Shown: positions 1 to 8,715, counted from the first letter of the stretch. The stretch is 32,021 nucleotides of DNA from Gammaproteobacteria bacterium (GCA_026197075.1 JAPHQV010000020.1:1-32021), one strand, 5' to 3'. Translations and numbers: made by a program. The notes: a model not told the origin generated them from the sequence alone.

Positions 1-84
1 ATCGATGCGGTGCTGCGGCTCACCCAGCAGGTGGTGGAGGATGCCGAGGGCCTCAATGGCGTAGCCCGCCAATTGGCGGGCTGA
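1..84 (+). CDS. C-terminal tail of an unidentified protein (partial)
   Basis: The window opens inside a reading frame that runs 27 codons to a TGA at 82-84. The visible tail ends in ARQLAG and looks amphipathic and helical (LTQQVVEDAEGL). It has the same strand and codon bias as the FimL-like gene that starts about 100 bp later. A helical tail beside a type IV pilus regulator could belong to a chemotaxis or pilus-signalling protein, but nothing here is diagnostic and I do not assign a family. Confidence 0.55.
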   Translation: MDAVLRLTQQVVEDAEGLNGVARQLAG

Positions 85-187
85 AGGGCAGACTGGACCA
101 CGGCGTGCGGAAGGATTAGCCTAGAACAGGTTGCCACAGACGCAACCGGGCGTTGCGTGATACAGAATAACAAATACAGGATGCGCC

Positions 188-1846
188 ATGGACATCCACA
201 CCCTGGCCCGACAGCGGCCACTCGCACTGGTACGGGAACAGATCCGGGACAGCCTGGACGAGGCTGCCCGCCACCTGGACCGTTTTCACCGCAACCCCGA
301 CCAGAACAGCGAACTCGAAGGCTGCAACGCACGGCTGCGCCAGGTGAGCGGTTGCCTGACCATGCTGGAACTGCCGGGCGCCCTGTGTCTGACCGGCGAG
401 ATGCAGGCCCTGCTGAGCGCCATTGGTGATCCGGACCGGCTCACGCACGAACGCTGCTGCGAACTGCTGATCTCCGCGACCCTGTTCCTGCCCCGCTACC
501 TCGACTACGTACACAGCCTGGGCCGGGAGACGCCTGCCCTGCTGCTGCCCACCATCAACCTGTTGCGCTACGTACGTCGCGCGGGGCTGATCCCGGAACA
601 TGCCTTCGTGGACCACCGCCTGCCGCTGCACGTGCCGCCCACGCCCGACCGTGGAACACCGGCGCATGACGACCTGCCACGCCGGATCCGCAGCCTGCGG
701 CACCAGTACCAGGTGGGGCTGATCGGGGTGATCCGCGACCATGCCCCGCAGAGTCATCTGCAGCTGCTTTCCCGAACCCTGGCGCAGCTACAGACCCTGT
801 GCGGCCAACAGCCCTTCAACGAGGTCTGGCAACTGGCCCTGGGCCTGCTGGAGGCCTTGCGGGACGACCAGTTGAAACTGGATTTCTCACTTCGACACAT
901 GCTCGGCCGCGTGGACCGGGAACTGCGCCGGCTCGTCGACCAGGGACCCGCCCTGCTGGCCCGGCCGATGGACCCGGAGCTGCGCACCCACCTGCTGTAC
1001 TACCTGGCCAAGGCCGACTCCGCCGCGGGTCAGGTACATGCCCTGCGAGTACGCTACCGGCTCAGCGATTGCGTGGACAGTCAACGGCATCTCGAGCAGG
1101 AGCGGCAGCGCCTGCAATCCCCGGACCGAGGCGCCACCGCGGCCGTGGCCGAACAGCTCCTGGACGACCTGGCACAAGTGAAGACCGGCCTGCTGGCCCT
1201 GCAATCCTCGACCGAGGATTCCTCGACCGGGCTGCGCACTCTGCTCGGCAACCTGGACCAGATCGCCCTGACCCTGGAGCTGCTGGGCCTCGACCAGGCC
1301 ATGCACCAGTGCCGACGCATCGCCCGGCAGCTCCCCGCGCTGGCCGCGGACGGCATGTCCGCCAACCTCACCGCCATGGCGGACCAGATGGTCAGCATCG
1401 AGATCGCCCTGCAGGCCTACGCCGAGGGAGTGCCGCTGCAATCCCTGAACCAGGATCACTGCGATCACCTGCGCCTGGCCGAGGAAAACACCCTGCGCGT
1501 GGCGCGCCAATCCCTGGCCGGCATCCGGGATACGCTGGAGGAGCACTTCGATCCCTATGGCCCCGCGGCCGGCCAAGGCCCACTGCCCGAGGCCCTGCTA
1601 CCCATGCTGCGCCAGGTGGAAGGCGCCTTGCGGATGCTGGAACTGACGGAGTTGGCGGAGTTGCTGCATCCACTGACGGCCCTGCTGGGAGAGCAGGGTC
1701 GGCCGCTGCCGGCCGTGGGCAGCCGCGAGCTGACGGACATGGCCGAGGCCATCGCCAGCGTGGAATGGTTCCTGGAGGATTACGGCCGCGAACGCCGGCA
1801 CGCGCCAGCGGCCAGGCCGGCGGAATCCGCCGCCATGCCGGACTGA
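188..1846 (+). CDS. FimL-like / ChpA N-terminal-like pilus regulatory protein
   Basis: This 552-residue soluble protein begins MDIHTLARQR and is rich in Leu, Arg and Gln helices. The layout near residues 20-130 (an early helical bundle, then LPRYLDYV and a LLLPTINLLRYVRRA stretch) matches my memory of Pseudomonas FimL, about 560 aa and related to the N-terminus of ChpA. FimL is a cytoplasmic scaffold linking the Pil-Chp chemosensory system to cAMP and twitching motility. It resembles degenerate Hpt domains that lack the phosphorylatable His motif, and I see no HENAHTIKG-like motif here. There is no signal peptide or membrane segment. The ATG at 188 follows an AGGA at 179-182 with short spacing. 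bolA converges on it 13 bp downstream. The FimL-like call is probable but made without alignment. Confidence 0.65.
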   Translation: MDIHTLARQRPLALVREQIRDSLDEAARHLDRFHRNPDQNSELEGCNARLRQVSGCLTMLELPGALCLTGEMQALLSAIGDPDRLTHERCCELLISATLFLPRYLDYVHSLGRETPALLLPTINLLRYVRRAGLIPEHAFVDHRLPLHVPPTPDRGTPAHDDLPRRIRSLRHQYQVGLIGVIRDHAPQSHLQLLSRTLAQLQTLCGQQPFNEVWQLALGLLEALRDDQLKLDFSLRHMLGRVDRELRRLVDQGPALLARPMDPELRTHLLYYLAKADSAAGQVHALRVRYRLSDCVDSQRHLEQERQRLQSPDRGATAAVAEQLLDDLAQVKTGLLALQSSTEDSSTGLRTLLGNLDQIALTLELLGLDQAMHQCRRIARQLPALAADGMSANLTAMADQMVSIEIALQAYAEGVPLQSLNQDHCDHLRLAEENTLRVARQSLAGIRDTLEEHFDPYGPAAGQGPLPEALLPMLRQVEGALRMLELTELAELLHPLTALLGEQGRPLPAVGSRELTDMAEAIASVEWFLEDYGRERRHAPAARPAESAAMPD

Positions 1847-1859
1847 GGGGCGGCCCGCG

Positions 1860-2180
1860 TCAGGCCTGCCGCTTGCCGCCACCCAGACAGGGTGGTGAAA
1901 GGGGCGCGCTGCCGTGCTTGTCCTCCCAGTCCTGGCGCGTATAGGTGTGCAAGGCCAGGGCATGGATACGGTTCTGCAGTTCGTCGGCCAGTATTTCATT
2001 GACCATGCGGTGGCGGGCCACCAGGCTTTTGTCCTCGAAGGCGTCGGTAACCACCACTACCTTGAAATGGGATTCCGAGCCCGGCGGCACATTGTGCCGG
2101 TGACTTTCGTTTTCCACCTGCAGGTGCAGGGGATGCAGGCCCTCGGCCAGCTTGGTTTCAATGGTTGCCTGTACAGTCAT
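1860..2180 (-). CDS. bolA: BolA family transcriptional regulator / Fe-S cofactor protein
   Basis: The protein has 106 residues, normal for BolA. It carries the family core: ESHRHNVPPGSESHFKVVVV, then RHRMVNEILADEL and a C-terminal HALALHTYTRQDWE. BolA proteins have a class II KH-like fold. They bind monothiol glutaredoxins, often with a shared [2Fe-2S] cluster, and act in morphology and stress responses. The ATG at 2180 starts MTVQATIETKLAEG; the open frame extends much further upstream but only non-BolA sequence lies there. It is divergent from gshA across a 216-bp gap, which is notable because BolA-glutaredoxin function depends on glutathione, the product line of gshA. The stop lies 13 bp from that of the convergent fimL-like gene. 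Confidence 0.95.
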   Translation of the reverse strand: MTVQATIETKLAEGLHPLHLQVENESHRHNVPPGSESHFKVVVVTDAFEDKSLVARHRMVNEILADELQNRIHALALHTYTRQDWEDKHGSAPLSPPCLGGGKRQA

Positions 2181-2301
2181 GTTGCGCAGCCCTCTGCAGG
2201 AATCGGATAGCGCACATTGTACGCAAACGGAGCGTCGAATAAGCCGCCAGTTCGCCGAGGAATCCCGCAAAAACACCACAACATACTGGGTAGAAAGGAA
2301 A

Positions 2302-2330
2302 TTGTACGCAATCCCCGCTTGGTGTAGCCT
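2302..2330 (+). promoter_or_regulatory. Candidate gshA promoter in the bolA-gshA divergent region
   Basis: The 216 bp between bolA and gshA is less GC-rich than its surroundings. A sigma70-like pair can be drawn: TTGTAC at 2302-2307, a 17-bp spacer, and TAGCCT at 2325-2330. On the other strand a TACAAT hexamer (2221-2216) could be the -10 of bolA, but it has no good -35. Both are weak matches and only the spacing is good. Confidence 0.25.
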
Positions 2331-2396
2331 AGCGCCCTCACGGCAGCCGACTCCGGCCCGCCACGACCCCGCCATTCGCAGAAGGACACACCCACC

Positions 2397-3971
2397 TTGG
2401 ATTCGCGCCTCGAAGAACGCCTGGCCCGCCTGTACAACCATGGCCAGCAGACCCTGCTGTGCGGGGGGCTGGTGGGACTGGAGAAGGAAAGCCTGCGCGT
2501 GGCCCCCGATGGCGGCATAGCCCAGACCCCCCACCCCGAGGCACTGGGTTCGGCCCTGACCCACCCCTGGATCACCACCGACTATTCCGAGGCGCTGCTG
2601 GAATTCATCACCCCGCCCTTCCCCGACGCCCTGGAGGCGCTGCGCTTTCTGCGCGATACCCAGCGTTTCGTCTACCCGCGGCTGAATGAAGAACTCCTCT
2701 GGGCCACCAGCATGCCCTGCGTGGTGAGCGGTGAAACCAGCATTCCCATCGCCCACTACGGCAGCTCCAACCCCGGCCTCATGAAGACCGTCTACCGGCG
2801 CGGCCTGGGACATCGCTACGGGCGCATGATGCAGGTCATCGCCGGCGTGCATTTCAACTACTCGGTTCCCGAAGCGTTCTGGCCGGTGTACCAGGCCCTG
2901 GAACAGGATGCGCGCGAACCGCAGGCATTCATCTCGGCGGCCTACTTCGGCATGACGCGTAACCTGCAGCGCTATGGCTGGCTCGTGCCCTACCTGTTCG
3001 GTGCCTCACCGGCAGTGTGCGCATCCTTCCTCGGCGAGCAGGAAGCGAGACTGCCCAAGTTCGACCCCCACACCTACTTCGAACCCTTCGCCACCTCCCT
3101 GCGCATGGGTGACATCGGCTACCAGAACAGTCGCGAGGACAAGGCCGGCGTCAAGGCCAACTATGACAGCCTGGAAGCCTACGTGGACAGCCTCAGCCGC
3201 GCCATCGAAACACCGCATCCCGAGTACGAAAAGATGGGCGTGGTGGTCAACGGGGTGTACGAACAGCTCAACGCCAACCTGTTGCAGATCGAAAACGAGT
3301 ACTACAGCACCATACGTCCCAAGCAGATCCTCGAACCCCTGGAAAAACCCACCCTGGCCCTGAAACGTCGCGGGGTGAAGTACTTGGAACTGCGCTCCCT
3401 CGATGTCAATGCCTTCGATCCCCTCGGCATCAACGAGGAACAACTGCGCTTCCTGGAAACCTTCCTGCTGTTCTGCCTGCTGGAGGACAGCCCGACCGTC
3501 AGCGCCGCCGAGCGGCGCGAAATCGATTACAACCAGAACGCCGCGGCCCACCGCGGACGCGACCCCCGGTTACGTCTGCAGCGCCAGGGTCGGGAAGTGC
3601 CACTGCGCGACTGGGCATTGGAACTGTTGAGCGCCATGGAAGGGGTCAGCGAGGCCCTCGAGGCCGGCCATCCCGAGCGCGGCTACCGGGCCAGTCTGGC
3701 CAACCAGCAGGAAACGGCGCGGGACCCCGACCGCACCCCCTCGGCGCGCATGCTGCGCGAGATGCGCGACACCGGCGAGGGCTTCCATGCCTTTGCCAAG
3801 CGCATGTCCATCAAACACCAGCATTACTTCAAAGCCCTGCCCGAGGATCCGGAGATCACCGCCCGCTTCGAGGCCCAGGCGCGCCAATCCCGGGAGACCC
3901 AGCGCGAGCTGGAGGCCCGCCCCCAGGCACCCTTCGGGGAGTTTCTGGCGGAATATTTCGCCCAGCGCTAG
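2397..3971 (+). CDS. gshA: Glutamate-cysteine ligase, gammaproteobacterial type
   Basis: GshA makes gamma-glutamylcysteine from Glu, Cys and ATP, the first step of glutathione synthesis, in the cytoplasm. The 524-residue length is normal. Strong family blocks are visible: GLEKESLRVAPDG and HPEALGSALTHPWITTDYSE near the N-terminus, ALLEFITPPF, then HYGSSNPGLMKTVYRRGLG, GVHFNYSVPEAFW, VPYLFGASPAV, LLQIENEYYSTIRPKQ and KYLELRSLDVNAFDPLGI. The start is a TTG at 2397 preceded by GAAGGA at 2381-2386; the next in-frame ATG would cut into conserved sequence. The gene stands alone on its strand, divergent from bolA. A second, unrelated ligase family member lies at 11818-13251. Confidence 0.98.
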   Translation: MDSRLEERLARLYNHGQQTLLCGGLVGLEKESLRVAPDGGIAQTPHPEALGSALTHPWITTDYSEALLEFITPPFPDALEALRFLRDTQRFVYPRLNEELLWATSMPCVVSGETSIPIAHYGSSNPGLMKTVYRRGLGHRYGRMMQVIAGVHFNYSVPEAFWPVYQALEQDAREPQAFISAAYFGMTRNLQRYGWLVPYLFGASPAVCASFLGEQEARLPKFDPHTYFEPFATSLRMGDIGYQNSREDKAGVKANYDSLEAYVDSLSRAIETPHPEYEKMGVVVNGVYEQLNANLLQIENEYYSTIRPKQILEPLEKPTLALKRRGVKYLELRSLDVNAFDPLGINEEQLRFLETFLLFCLLEDSPTVSAAERREIDYNQNAAAHRGRDPRLRLQRQGREVPLRDWALELLSAMEGVSEALEAGHPERGYRASLANQQETARDPDRTPSARMLREMRDTGEGFHAFAKRMSIKHQHYFKALPEDPEITARFEAQARQSRETQRELEARPQAPFGEFLAEYFAQR

Positions 3972-4099
3972 TGGGAACCCGCCGCAGCCGGACTTCAGCC
4001 CGACATGCAAAAAATGTTTTCCATTCGTTCTCCTTTCTGATATAAAAAGAACCAACAGAGAACAACGCCCGTCGGCGTTCACCAGAAAGGAGCAGCAGC

Positions 4100-4300
4100 A
4101 TGCCGCAACGTCCGAGCTACATCATGCGCGACCAGGTACGCAACCAGGTGGGCAACATCATGGCCTGGCGCCCCCATTGCGCCGGGGAGTCGCAGCAACC
4201 CGGCCTGGGCCGCCTGCTGGGTCGCCTCGCCATTCGTGCCGCCGACGCCCTCTACCGCAGCCTGCAGGAACCGCGCCGGCCCGCCCGCGCCATACACTGA
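4100..4300 (+). CDS. Small basic protein of unknown function
   Basis: This 66-codon ORF starts MPQRPSYIMRDQVRNQ and ends in a Pro/Arg-rich tail. I do not recognise it. In its favour are an excellent Shine-Dalgarno sequence (AGAAAGGAG at 4084-4092, ATG at 4100) and an AT-rich leader at about 4010-4060, unusual in this GC-rich region, that looks like promoter DNA. No signal peptide or membrane helix is evident. The centre (LGRLLGRLAIRAADALYRSL) could form an amphipathic helix. The stop is 11 bp before the long palindrome at 4312, which could serve as its terminator. It could still be a chance ORF. Confidence 0.45.
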   Translation: MPQRPSYIMRDQVRNQVGNIMAWRPHCAGESQQPGLGRLLGRLAIRAADALYRSLQEPRRPARAIH

Positions 4301-4311
4301 ACCAGACCGCA

Positions 4312-4433
4312 CAGCCCGCAGGACCGACCGGGAGCTGTTGTGGGACTCGCTGTGAATACATCCCTGTACGCTCGAAGGCCGCGTCCATGCGGCCTACGGT
4401 CCCACAACAGCTCCCGGTCGATCCTGCGGGCTG
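4312..4433. repeat. Long palindromic intergenic repeat, copy 1 (conserved core, variable arms)
   Basis: Two 35-nt arms (4312-4346 and 4399-4433) are inverted copies of each other with one mismatch that remains a G-U pair in RNA. They enclose a 52-nt core containing GTGAATACATCCCTGTA and a small hairpin, GGCCGC-gtccat-GCGGCC. The same core recurs at 20766-20817, where the arms have a different sequence. It lies between the stops of two convergent genes (4300 and 4443), so it would fold into a strong hairpin in transcripts from both sides and probably acts as a bidirectional terminator or mRNA end stabiliser. Confidence 0.85.
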
Positions 4434-4442
4434 GCCTGGCTG

Positions 4443-5348
4443 CTATACCCAGGCAAACCAGAGCGGCAGGGTGAAGAAGCTCAGCAGCGTGGTGACCGTC
4501 ACGGCGGCGGCGAACAGGCTGGTATCCAGGCCATAGCGCTCGCAGATCACGATGCCCAGCACCATGCTGGGCATCGCCCCCTCCAATACCACCGCGGTCA
4601 GCAGTACCCCCTCCAGTCCCGTGGCGGCGGCCACCCCCCATACCAGGGCCGGCATCAGGAACAGCTGGATGGCCACGATGGGCAGCAGGGCACCCACCCG
4701 CCTCGAACGCAGGACATCGGTCCGCAGGCTCAGGCCCAGGGACAGCAGCATGAGTGGGACCACCCCGCTGGACAGGTGCTCCAGTGTCCCCTGCAACAGC
4801 ACCGGCATGGCCACATCGCCCGCGTTGAGCAACAGAGCCAACAGCGCCGCCCAGAGGGCGGGCACGCGCAGGAAGCCGTACCAGACGAAGCGCCCCCCGT
4901 CACCCAGGCGCTGGGCCACCAGGATGCCCACGGTGAGCAGCAGGGGCGTGCAGGCGAACAGGTCGTACTGGATGGCCACACCCCGGGCCCAGGGGCCGAA
5001 CAGTCCCTCCAGCACCGGCAGGCCAAGATAGGTGACGTTGGGAAAGGCCGCCGCCAGCATGGCGGCACCGGTGGCCGGCCCCGGCATGCCACAGACCCGG
5101 CACAGCCCGGCGCTCAGCAGCAGGGCGCCCAGGACCCCGACGGCCGCCGCCAGGGCGATACGCAGGGAATCCAGGCCCAGCTCCGCCTGCCACAGCACCA
5201 GCAACACCAGTGCCGGCAACAGCAGGTGATACACCAGACCGGTGAGCACCTTGCGGGTCAGGGCGGCATCCAGGCCGCCGGGTCGCAGCCACTGCCAGGC
5301 CAGGCCGGCGCACACCAGCAGGGCCATCTGGCCGAGGATCAGGGTCAT
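4443..5348 (-). CDS. AEC family (auxin efflux carrier-type) permease
   Basis: A 301-residue, highly hydrophobic inner-membrane protein with about ten helices, the size usual for AEC transporters. Typical features are the N-terminal helix MTLILGQMALLVCAGL, LTGLVYHLLLPALVL, AAFPNVTYLGLPVLEGLFG (the conserved N-x-x-x-x-G-x-P region) and the C-terminal GAMPSMVLGIVICERYGLD. AEC members export or import small organic anions; the substrate cannot be read from the sequence. The ATG at 5348 is 7 bp downstream of the DUF2058 gene stop, so the two are probably co-transcribed. The neighbours give no clue to the substrate. Confidence 0.88.
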   Translation of the reverse strand: MTLILGQMALLVCAGLAWQWLRPGGLDAALTRKVLTGLVYHLLLPALVLLVLWQAELGLDSLRIALAAAVGVLGALLLSAGLCRVCGMPGPATGAAMLAAAFPNVTYLGLPVLEGLFGPWARGVAIQYDLFACTPLLLTVGILVAQRLGDGGRFVWYGFLRVPALWAALLALLLNAGDVAMPVLLQGTLEHLSSGVVPLMLLSLGLSLRTDVLRSRRVGALLPIVAIQLFLMPALVWGVAAATGLEGVLLTAVVLEGAMPSMVLGIVICERYGLDTSLFAAAVTVTTLLSFFTLPLWFAWV

Positions 5349-5355
5349 CGGCCGT

Positions 5356-5934
5356 CTACCACATCAGGTCGTCGGGGACGGGGTAATCCCGGTAGGGGTC
5401 TCCCTCCCCCGGCGTCTGCGCATCCGCGGGCGAAGCCGTGAAGACGAAGAGCCCGGGGTCCAGGGCGAGGGCCTCTTCTGCCTGCCGCGGCGTAATGAGG
5501 AAATCACGCTTGCCCAACACCGCCACCCGCAGCTCACCGGCCAGCAGGGCCTGGCGCTGGGCCGCGGTGACGAACAAACGCCGGATGCGCTCCCCGGCCT
5601 GGAAATGAAAGGGGATGTCGCCCGCCCGATCATTCTGCTGATGATCCAGGAGGAAGGCCCGCGCCGCGTCACGGCGTTGCTGAGTCGCGCGCGCCGTGGC
5701 CTGGGCCTGCTTTTCTTCCCGGATTCGTGCCTGTTCCATGGCACGCAGGTCGCGGCGCTCCCGTTCCAGCGCCGGGTCGCCGGACGCGACCCGGCGGGCC
5801 GGTTTCGGTTTCGCGGCCCGTTTCGGACGGGAAGGTTTACGGGTGCCGGGTTTGTCGGGACGTCCAGCGGACTTGGCCGGGGCCTGCTCCGCCAGCCCGG
5901 CCTTGATCAACTGGTCCCGCAGGGAATTGGCCAT
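5356..5934 (-). CDS. DUF2058 family protein (YaiL-like)
   Basis: 192 residues. It begins MANSLRDQLIKAGLAEQ, as in E. coli YaiL. A long Lys/Arg/Ala-rich charged helix follows (about 20-95), then a globular part with FHFQAGERIRRLFV, and it ends in the diagnostic PVPDDLMW. The family is cytoplasmic and uncharacterised; the basic coiled region suggests nucleic acid or ribosome contact, but that is inference. It is the first gene of a likely two-gene unit with the AEC permease. The AT-rich stretch at 5940-5970 just upstream is the probable promoter area. Confidence 0.92.
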   Translation of the reverse strand: MANSLRDQLIKAGLAEQAPAKSAGRPDKPGTRKPSRPKRAAKPKPARRVASGDPALERERRDLRAMEQARIREEKQAQATARATQQRRDAARAFLLDHQQNDRAGDIPFHFQAGERIRRLFVTAAQRQALLAGELRVAVLGKRDFLITPRQAEEALALDPGLFVFTASPADAQTPGEGDPYRDYPVPDDLMW

Positions 5935-6001
5935 GCTGCGCTCGCTGATAATGAATTGCGCGCCATTCTAGCAGCCTGCCACGGGGTTTCCGCAGGGAAG
6001 A

Positions 6002-6023
6002 CCGCCGGGGCAACGCCCGGCGG
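6002..6023 (-). terminator. GC-rich hairpin after the DUF3365 gene
   Basis: A stem CCGCCGGG / CCCGGCGG with a 6-nt loop lies 15 bp beyond the stop of the heme protein gene on the minus strand and before DUF2058 begins. No T-run follows, so it is not a classical intrinsic terminator; it may only slow polymerase or protect the mRNA end. Confidence 0.35.
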
Positions 6024-6037
6024 CGAAGGGAACGCCT

Positions 6038-6637
6038 TCAGTTGGTCTTGAGGGGCAGGTCCATGGGTTGCTTGATGCTCACCGCACCACGCAGTTCGCC
6101 CTCGCCATAGCCCACCGCCCGGTCCATGGGATAGTGGCTGGCCAGTTGCTCCTGGACGGCAGTGGGGATTTTCTCGACCGGACCATGGCAGTTGAGGCAA
6201 ACCGCCTGGACGGGAATGGCCTTCAGGAAGCGGAAATAACGGCCATCCGGTTCCTCCACCACGGCGCTGAAGCTCATGTCGGCCACCGCTTCGCCAGCGG
6301 CGGCGCGCACCTGGAAGTCCTGCAACACCTGCTGTTCCCAGGCGTCCGGGATACCCAGCAGGGGGTTACGCACCCGGGTACCGACGCGGGTCACCTGCCA
6401 GCCGTGCTCTCGGGACAGGTCGCCGGCGATCTTCGGCGCCAGGTCCCGGCACACGCCGATGGCCTGGGCCGGGCCACCGGCCTCCATCTCCTTCTTCAGG
6501 GCGCCGCCCAACTGCTGCACCAGGCCCTTGGTGGCCGCGACGGCAGCCTGTTTCCGCTGCTCCACATCGTCTCCGGCCTGGGCGGCGGATATCCCCAGCG
6601 CACACAGCAGGAGCAGGCAATTGCGTTGACTTCCCAT
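6038..6637 (-). CDS. Periplasmic one-heme protein, DUF3365 (Tll0287-like) family
   Basis: 199 residues with a clear Sec signal peptide (MGSQRNCLLLLCALGISAAQA, cut near residue 21). One c-type heme motif, CLNCH, is at residues 147-151. Around it the DUF3365 layout is visible: AIGVCRDLAPKIA, TRVGTRVRNPLLGIPDAWE, then FRFLKAIPVQAVCLNCHG and a C-terminal RGAVSIKQPMD. Such domains are PAS-like heme sensors or redox proteins in the periplasm. The ATG at 6637 has GAGGAGGA at good spacing; the frame stays open further upstream without coding character. It is divergent from the DUF493-lipB-lipA operon. No partner gene is adjacent, so sensing versus electron transfer is undecided. Confidence 0.85.
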   Translation of the reverse strand: MGSQRNCLLLLCALGISAAQAGDDVEQRKQAAVAATKGLVQQLGGALKKEMEAGGPAQAIGVCRDLAPKIAGDLSREHGWQVTRVGTRVRNPLLGIPDAWEQQVLQDFQVRAAAGEAVADMSFSAVVEEPDGRYFRFLKAIPVQAVCLNCHGPVEKIPTAVQEQLASHYPMDRAVGYGEGELRGAVSIKQPMDLPLKTN

Positions 6638-6807
6638 GGTCGTCCTCCTCATCATCACGATGTGCGAAGTGTAGCCATAAGCCGCCGGAAAACCACTGAC
6701 CGGGATCAAGAAATGGATCACTCGCAGGCCCGGGTGCAGCCTTGCATTCCCGGCAAACGACCCGATATAAAGGGCTGGACCCTCCACTCTTCCCTGCGGC
6801 AACCATA

Positions 6808-7074
6808 GTGAACGACACCGATACCCTGCTGGAATTTCCCTGCGACTTCCCCATCAAGGCCATGGGGCTGGCGACGGAAGGCTTCGACCTCCGGGTTGCC
6901 GAACTGGTGCGTCGCCATGCCCCGGACCTGGGCGAGGGCGCCGTGCGCACCCGTCCCAGCCAGGGCGGCAAGTACCTGGCCGTGACCATCACCGTGCGCG
7001 CCACCAGCCGTGCCCAGCTGGATGCCATTTACCGGGAACTGACCGCCTGCGAAGCGGTGTTGATGGCCCTTTGA
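6808..7074 (+). CDS. ybeD: DUF493 (YbeD) family protein
   Basis: 88 residues, the normal size, with the family pattern [30 protein letters not shown], and [28 protein letters not shown]. YbeD has an ACT-like fold and is proposed to regulate or assist the lipoate pathway. I chose the GTG at 6808 because it places the LLEFP block near residue 8 as in E. coli; the longer in-frame ATG at 6742 adds non-conserved sequence. There is no strong ribosome-binding site. The stop overlaps the lipB start (TGATG at 7072-7076), so translation of the two is probably coupled. First gene of the lip operon. Confidence 0.93.
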   Translation: MNDTDTLLEFPCDFPIKAMGLATEGFDLRVAELVRRHAPDLGEGAVRTRPSQGGKYLAVTITVRATSRAQLDAIYRELTACEAVLMAL

Positions 7075-7739
7075 TGCCCGATGTCCGCGAGCAGCTATGC
7101 GTGCGCCACCTGGGCCGGGCGGACTACCTGCCCACCTGGCACGCCATGCAGACCTTCACCCGGGACCGCGGTCCCGACACCCCCGACGAGCTCTGGTTGC
7201 TGGAACACCCGCCAGTGTTCACCCTGGGGCTGAACGGCAAACCGGAGCACCTGCTGGATCCGGGGGACATCCCGGTGATCCCCATCGATCGTGGCGGCCA
7301 GGTCACCTATCACGGTCCCGGCCAGCTGGTGGCCTACCTGCTCGTGGACCTGGAGCGACGCCCGCTCGGCGTGCAGGCCCTGGTGCGCACCCTGGAGCAG
7401 GCGGTCATCGACCTGCTGGCGGACTACGGCGTCACGGCCCGGGCCCGGCGCGAGGCCCCGGGGGTCTACGTGGACGGGGGCAAGGTGGCGGCCCTGGGCC
7501 TGCGGGTCAAGAAGGGCCGTTGCTACCACGGCCTGGCCCTAAACGTGGCCATGGACCTGGAACCCTTCGCCCGTATCAATCCCTGCGGCTACCCGGGCCA
7601 GGCCGTGACCCAGCTGCGCGATCTGGGCATTTCCGCACCCATCGAGCAGGTTTCCACCCGCCTCCAGGCCCACCTGGAGGCCCTTCTGGGCTACACTGGG
7701 CGCCCCGAGGAACCCGTGGCCCCCACACCCCATGACTGA
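7074..7739 (+). CDS. lipB: Octanoyl-[acyl-carrier-protein]:protein N-octanoyltransferase
   Basis: LipB moves octanoyl from ACP to the lipoyl domain lysine of 2-oxoacid dehydrogenases and GcvH. 221 residues. The substrate loop [12 protein letters not shown] (73-84), the catalytic Lys137 in [10 protein letters not shown], and the nucleophilic Cys171 in NPCGYPG are all present. The ATG at 7074 overlaps the upstream TGA; a TTG one codon earlier is possible but unnecessary. The end overlaps lipA by 8 bp. The gene order DUF493-lipB-lipA is the classical arrangement. Confidence 0.97.
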   Translation: MPDVREQLCVRHLGRADYLPTWHAMQTFTRDRGPDTPDELWLLEHPPVFTLGLNGKPEHLLDPGDIPVIPIDRGGQVTYHGPGQLVAYLLVDLERRPLGVQALVRTLEQAVIDLLADYGVTARARREAPGVYVDGGKVAALGLRVKKGRCYHGLALNVAMDLEPFARINPCGYPGQAVTQLRDLGISAPIEQVSTRLQAHLEALLGYTGRPEEPVAPTPHD

Positions 7740-8676
7740 ACCGGACAGCAAGCACCAGCGCGGTGCCGCCAAGGTGGCGCGCATCCCCGTCAAGATCGAG
7801 CCCAGCGTCAAGGTGGCCCGCAAGCCGGCCTGGATCCGCGCCAAATCACCCGCCAGCCCGGAAGTGGCGCGGCTCAAGAAGGTATTGCGCGAGCAGCGCC
7901 TGCACACCGTGTGCGAGGAGGCATCCTGCCCGAACCTGGGCGAGTGCTTCGGCCACGGCACCGCCACCTTCATGATCATGGGCGACATCTGCACCCGTCG
8001 CTGCCCCTTCTGCGACGTCTCCCACGGCCGCCCCGACCCCCTCGATGCCGAGGAGCCCCGCCACCTGGCCGAGACCATCGCCGCCATGGGCCTGCGCTAC
8101 GTGGTCATCACCTCCGTGGACCGTGACGACCTGCGCGACGGCGGCGCCGGCCATTTCGTGGACTGCATCCGTGCCGTGCGCGAGCAGACCCCGCACACCC
8201 GCATCGAGATCCTGGTGCCCGATTTCCGCGGCCGCATGGACCGCGCCCTGGAAATCATGGAGGCGGCCCCGCCCGACGTGTTCAACCACAACCTGGAAAC
8301 GGTGCCCCGCCTCTACAAGGCCGCGCGCCCCGGCTCCGACTATCACTGGTCGCTGCGTCTGCTGAAGGAATTCAAGGCACACCACCCCGGCGTGCCCACC
8401 AAGTCCGGTCTCATGCTCGGTCTGGGCGAGACCCTGGAAGAGGTTCAGGCGGTCATGCAGGATCTGCGCGCCCACGACTGCGACATGCTCACCCTGGGCC
8501 AGTACCTGCAGCCCAGCCTGCACCACCTTGCCGTGGAGCGCTTCGTGCATCCCGATGAATTCGCCGAGCTGGCGCGCATCGGCGAGGCCATGGGTTTCAC
8601 CCACGTGGCCAGCGGCCCAATGGTGCGTTCCTCCTATCACGCCGACGTGCAGGCGGCCGGGGTGCTGGAGGGCTGA
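7732..8676 (+). CDS. lipA: Lipoyl synthase (radical SAM)
   Basis: LipA inserts two sulfurs into the octanoyl chain made by LipB. 314 residues. The auxiliary cluster ligands are C61, C66 and C72 ([12 protein letters not shown]). The radical SAM cluster motif CTRRCPFC gives C87, C91 and C94. The C-terminal RSSY (299-302) supplies the serine ligand of the auxiliary cluster. [15 protein letters not shown] and [12 protein letters not shown] are typical internal blocks. The ATG at 7732 lies inside the end of lipB, so the genes are coupled. A lone half of the GTAG-type REP (CCGCTCCTAC at 8679-8688) follows the stop. Confidence 0.98.
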   Translation: MTEPDSKHQRGAAKVARIPVKIEPSVKVARKPAWIRAKSPASPEVARLKKVLREQRLHTVCEEASCPNLGECFGHGTATFMIMGDICTRRCPFCDVSHGRPDPLDAEEPRHLAETIAAMGLRYVVITSVDRDDLRDGGAGHFVDCIRAVREQTPHTRIEILVPDFRGRMDRALEIMEAAPPDVFNHNLETVPRLYKAARPGSDYHWSLRLLKEFKAHHPGVPTKSGLMLGLGETLEEVQAVMQDLRAHDCDMLTLGQYLQPSLHHLAVERFVHPDEFAELARIGEAMGFTHVASGPMVRSSYHADVQAAGVLEG

Positions 8677-8715
8677 AGCCGCTCCTACAGGGGGCTACGT
8701 TCATCCGGGCAGGGC

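Noticed and set aside
2181-2852. Upstream extension of the BolA frame to 330 residues
   Set aside because: The added part is antisense to gshA; BolA homologues begin at the ATG at 2180.
4312-4433. Reading the long palindrome as coding DNA (frames giving YRDVFTAS)
   Set aside because: The same peptide appears from both repeat copies only because the DNA core is repeated; the arms are structural and the frames conflict with neighbouring genes.
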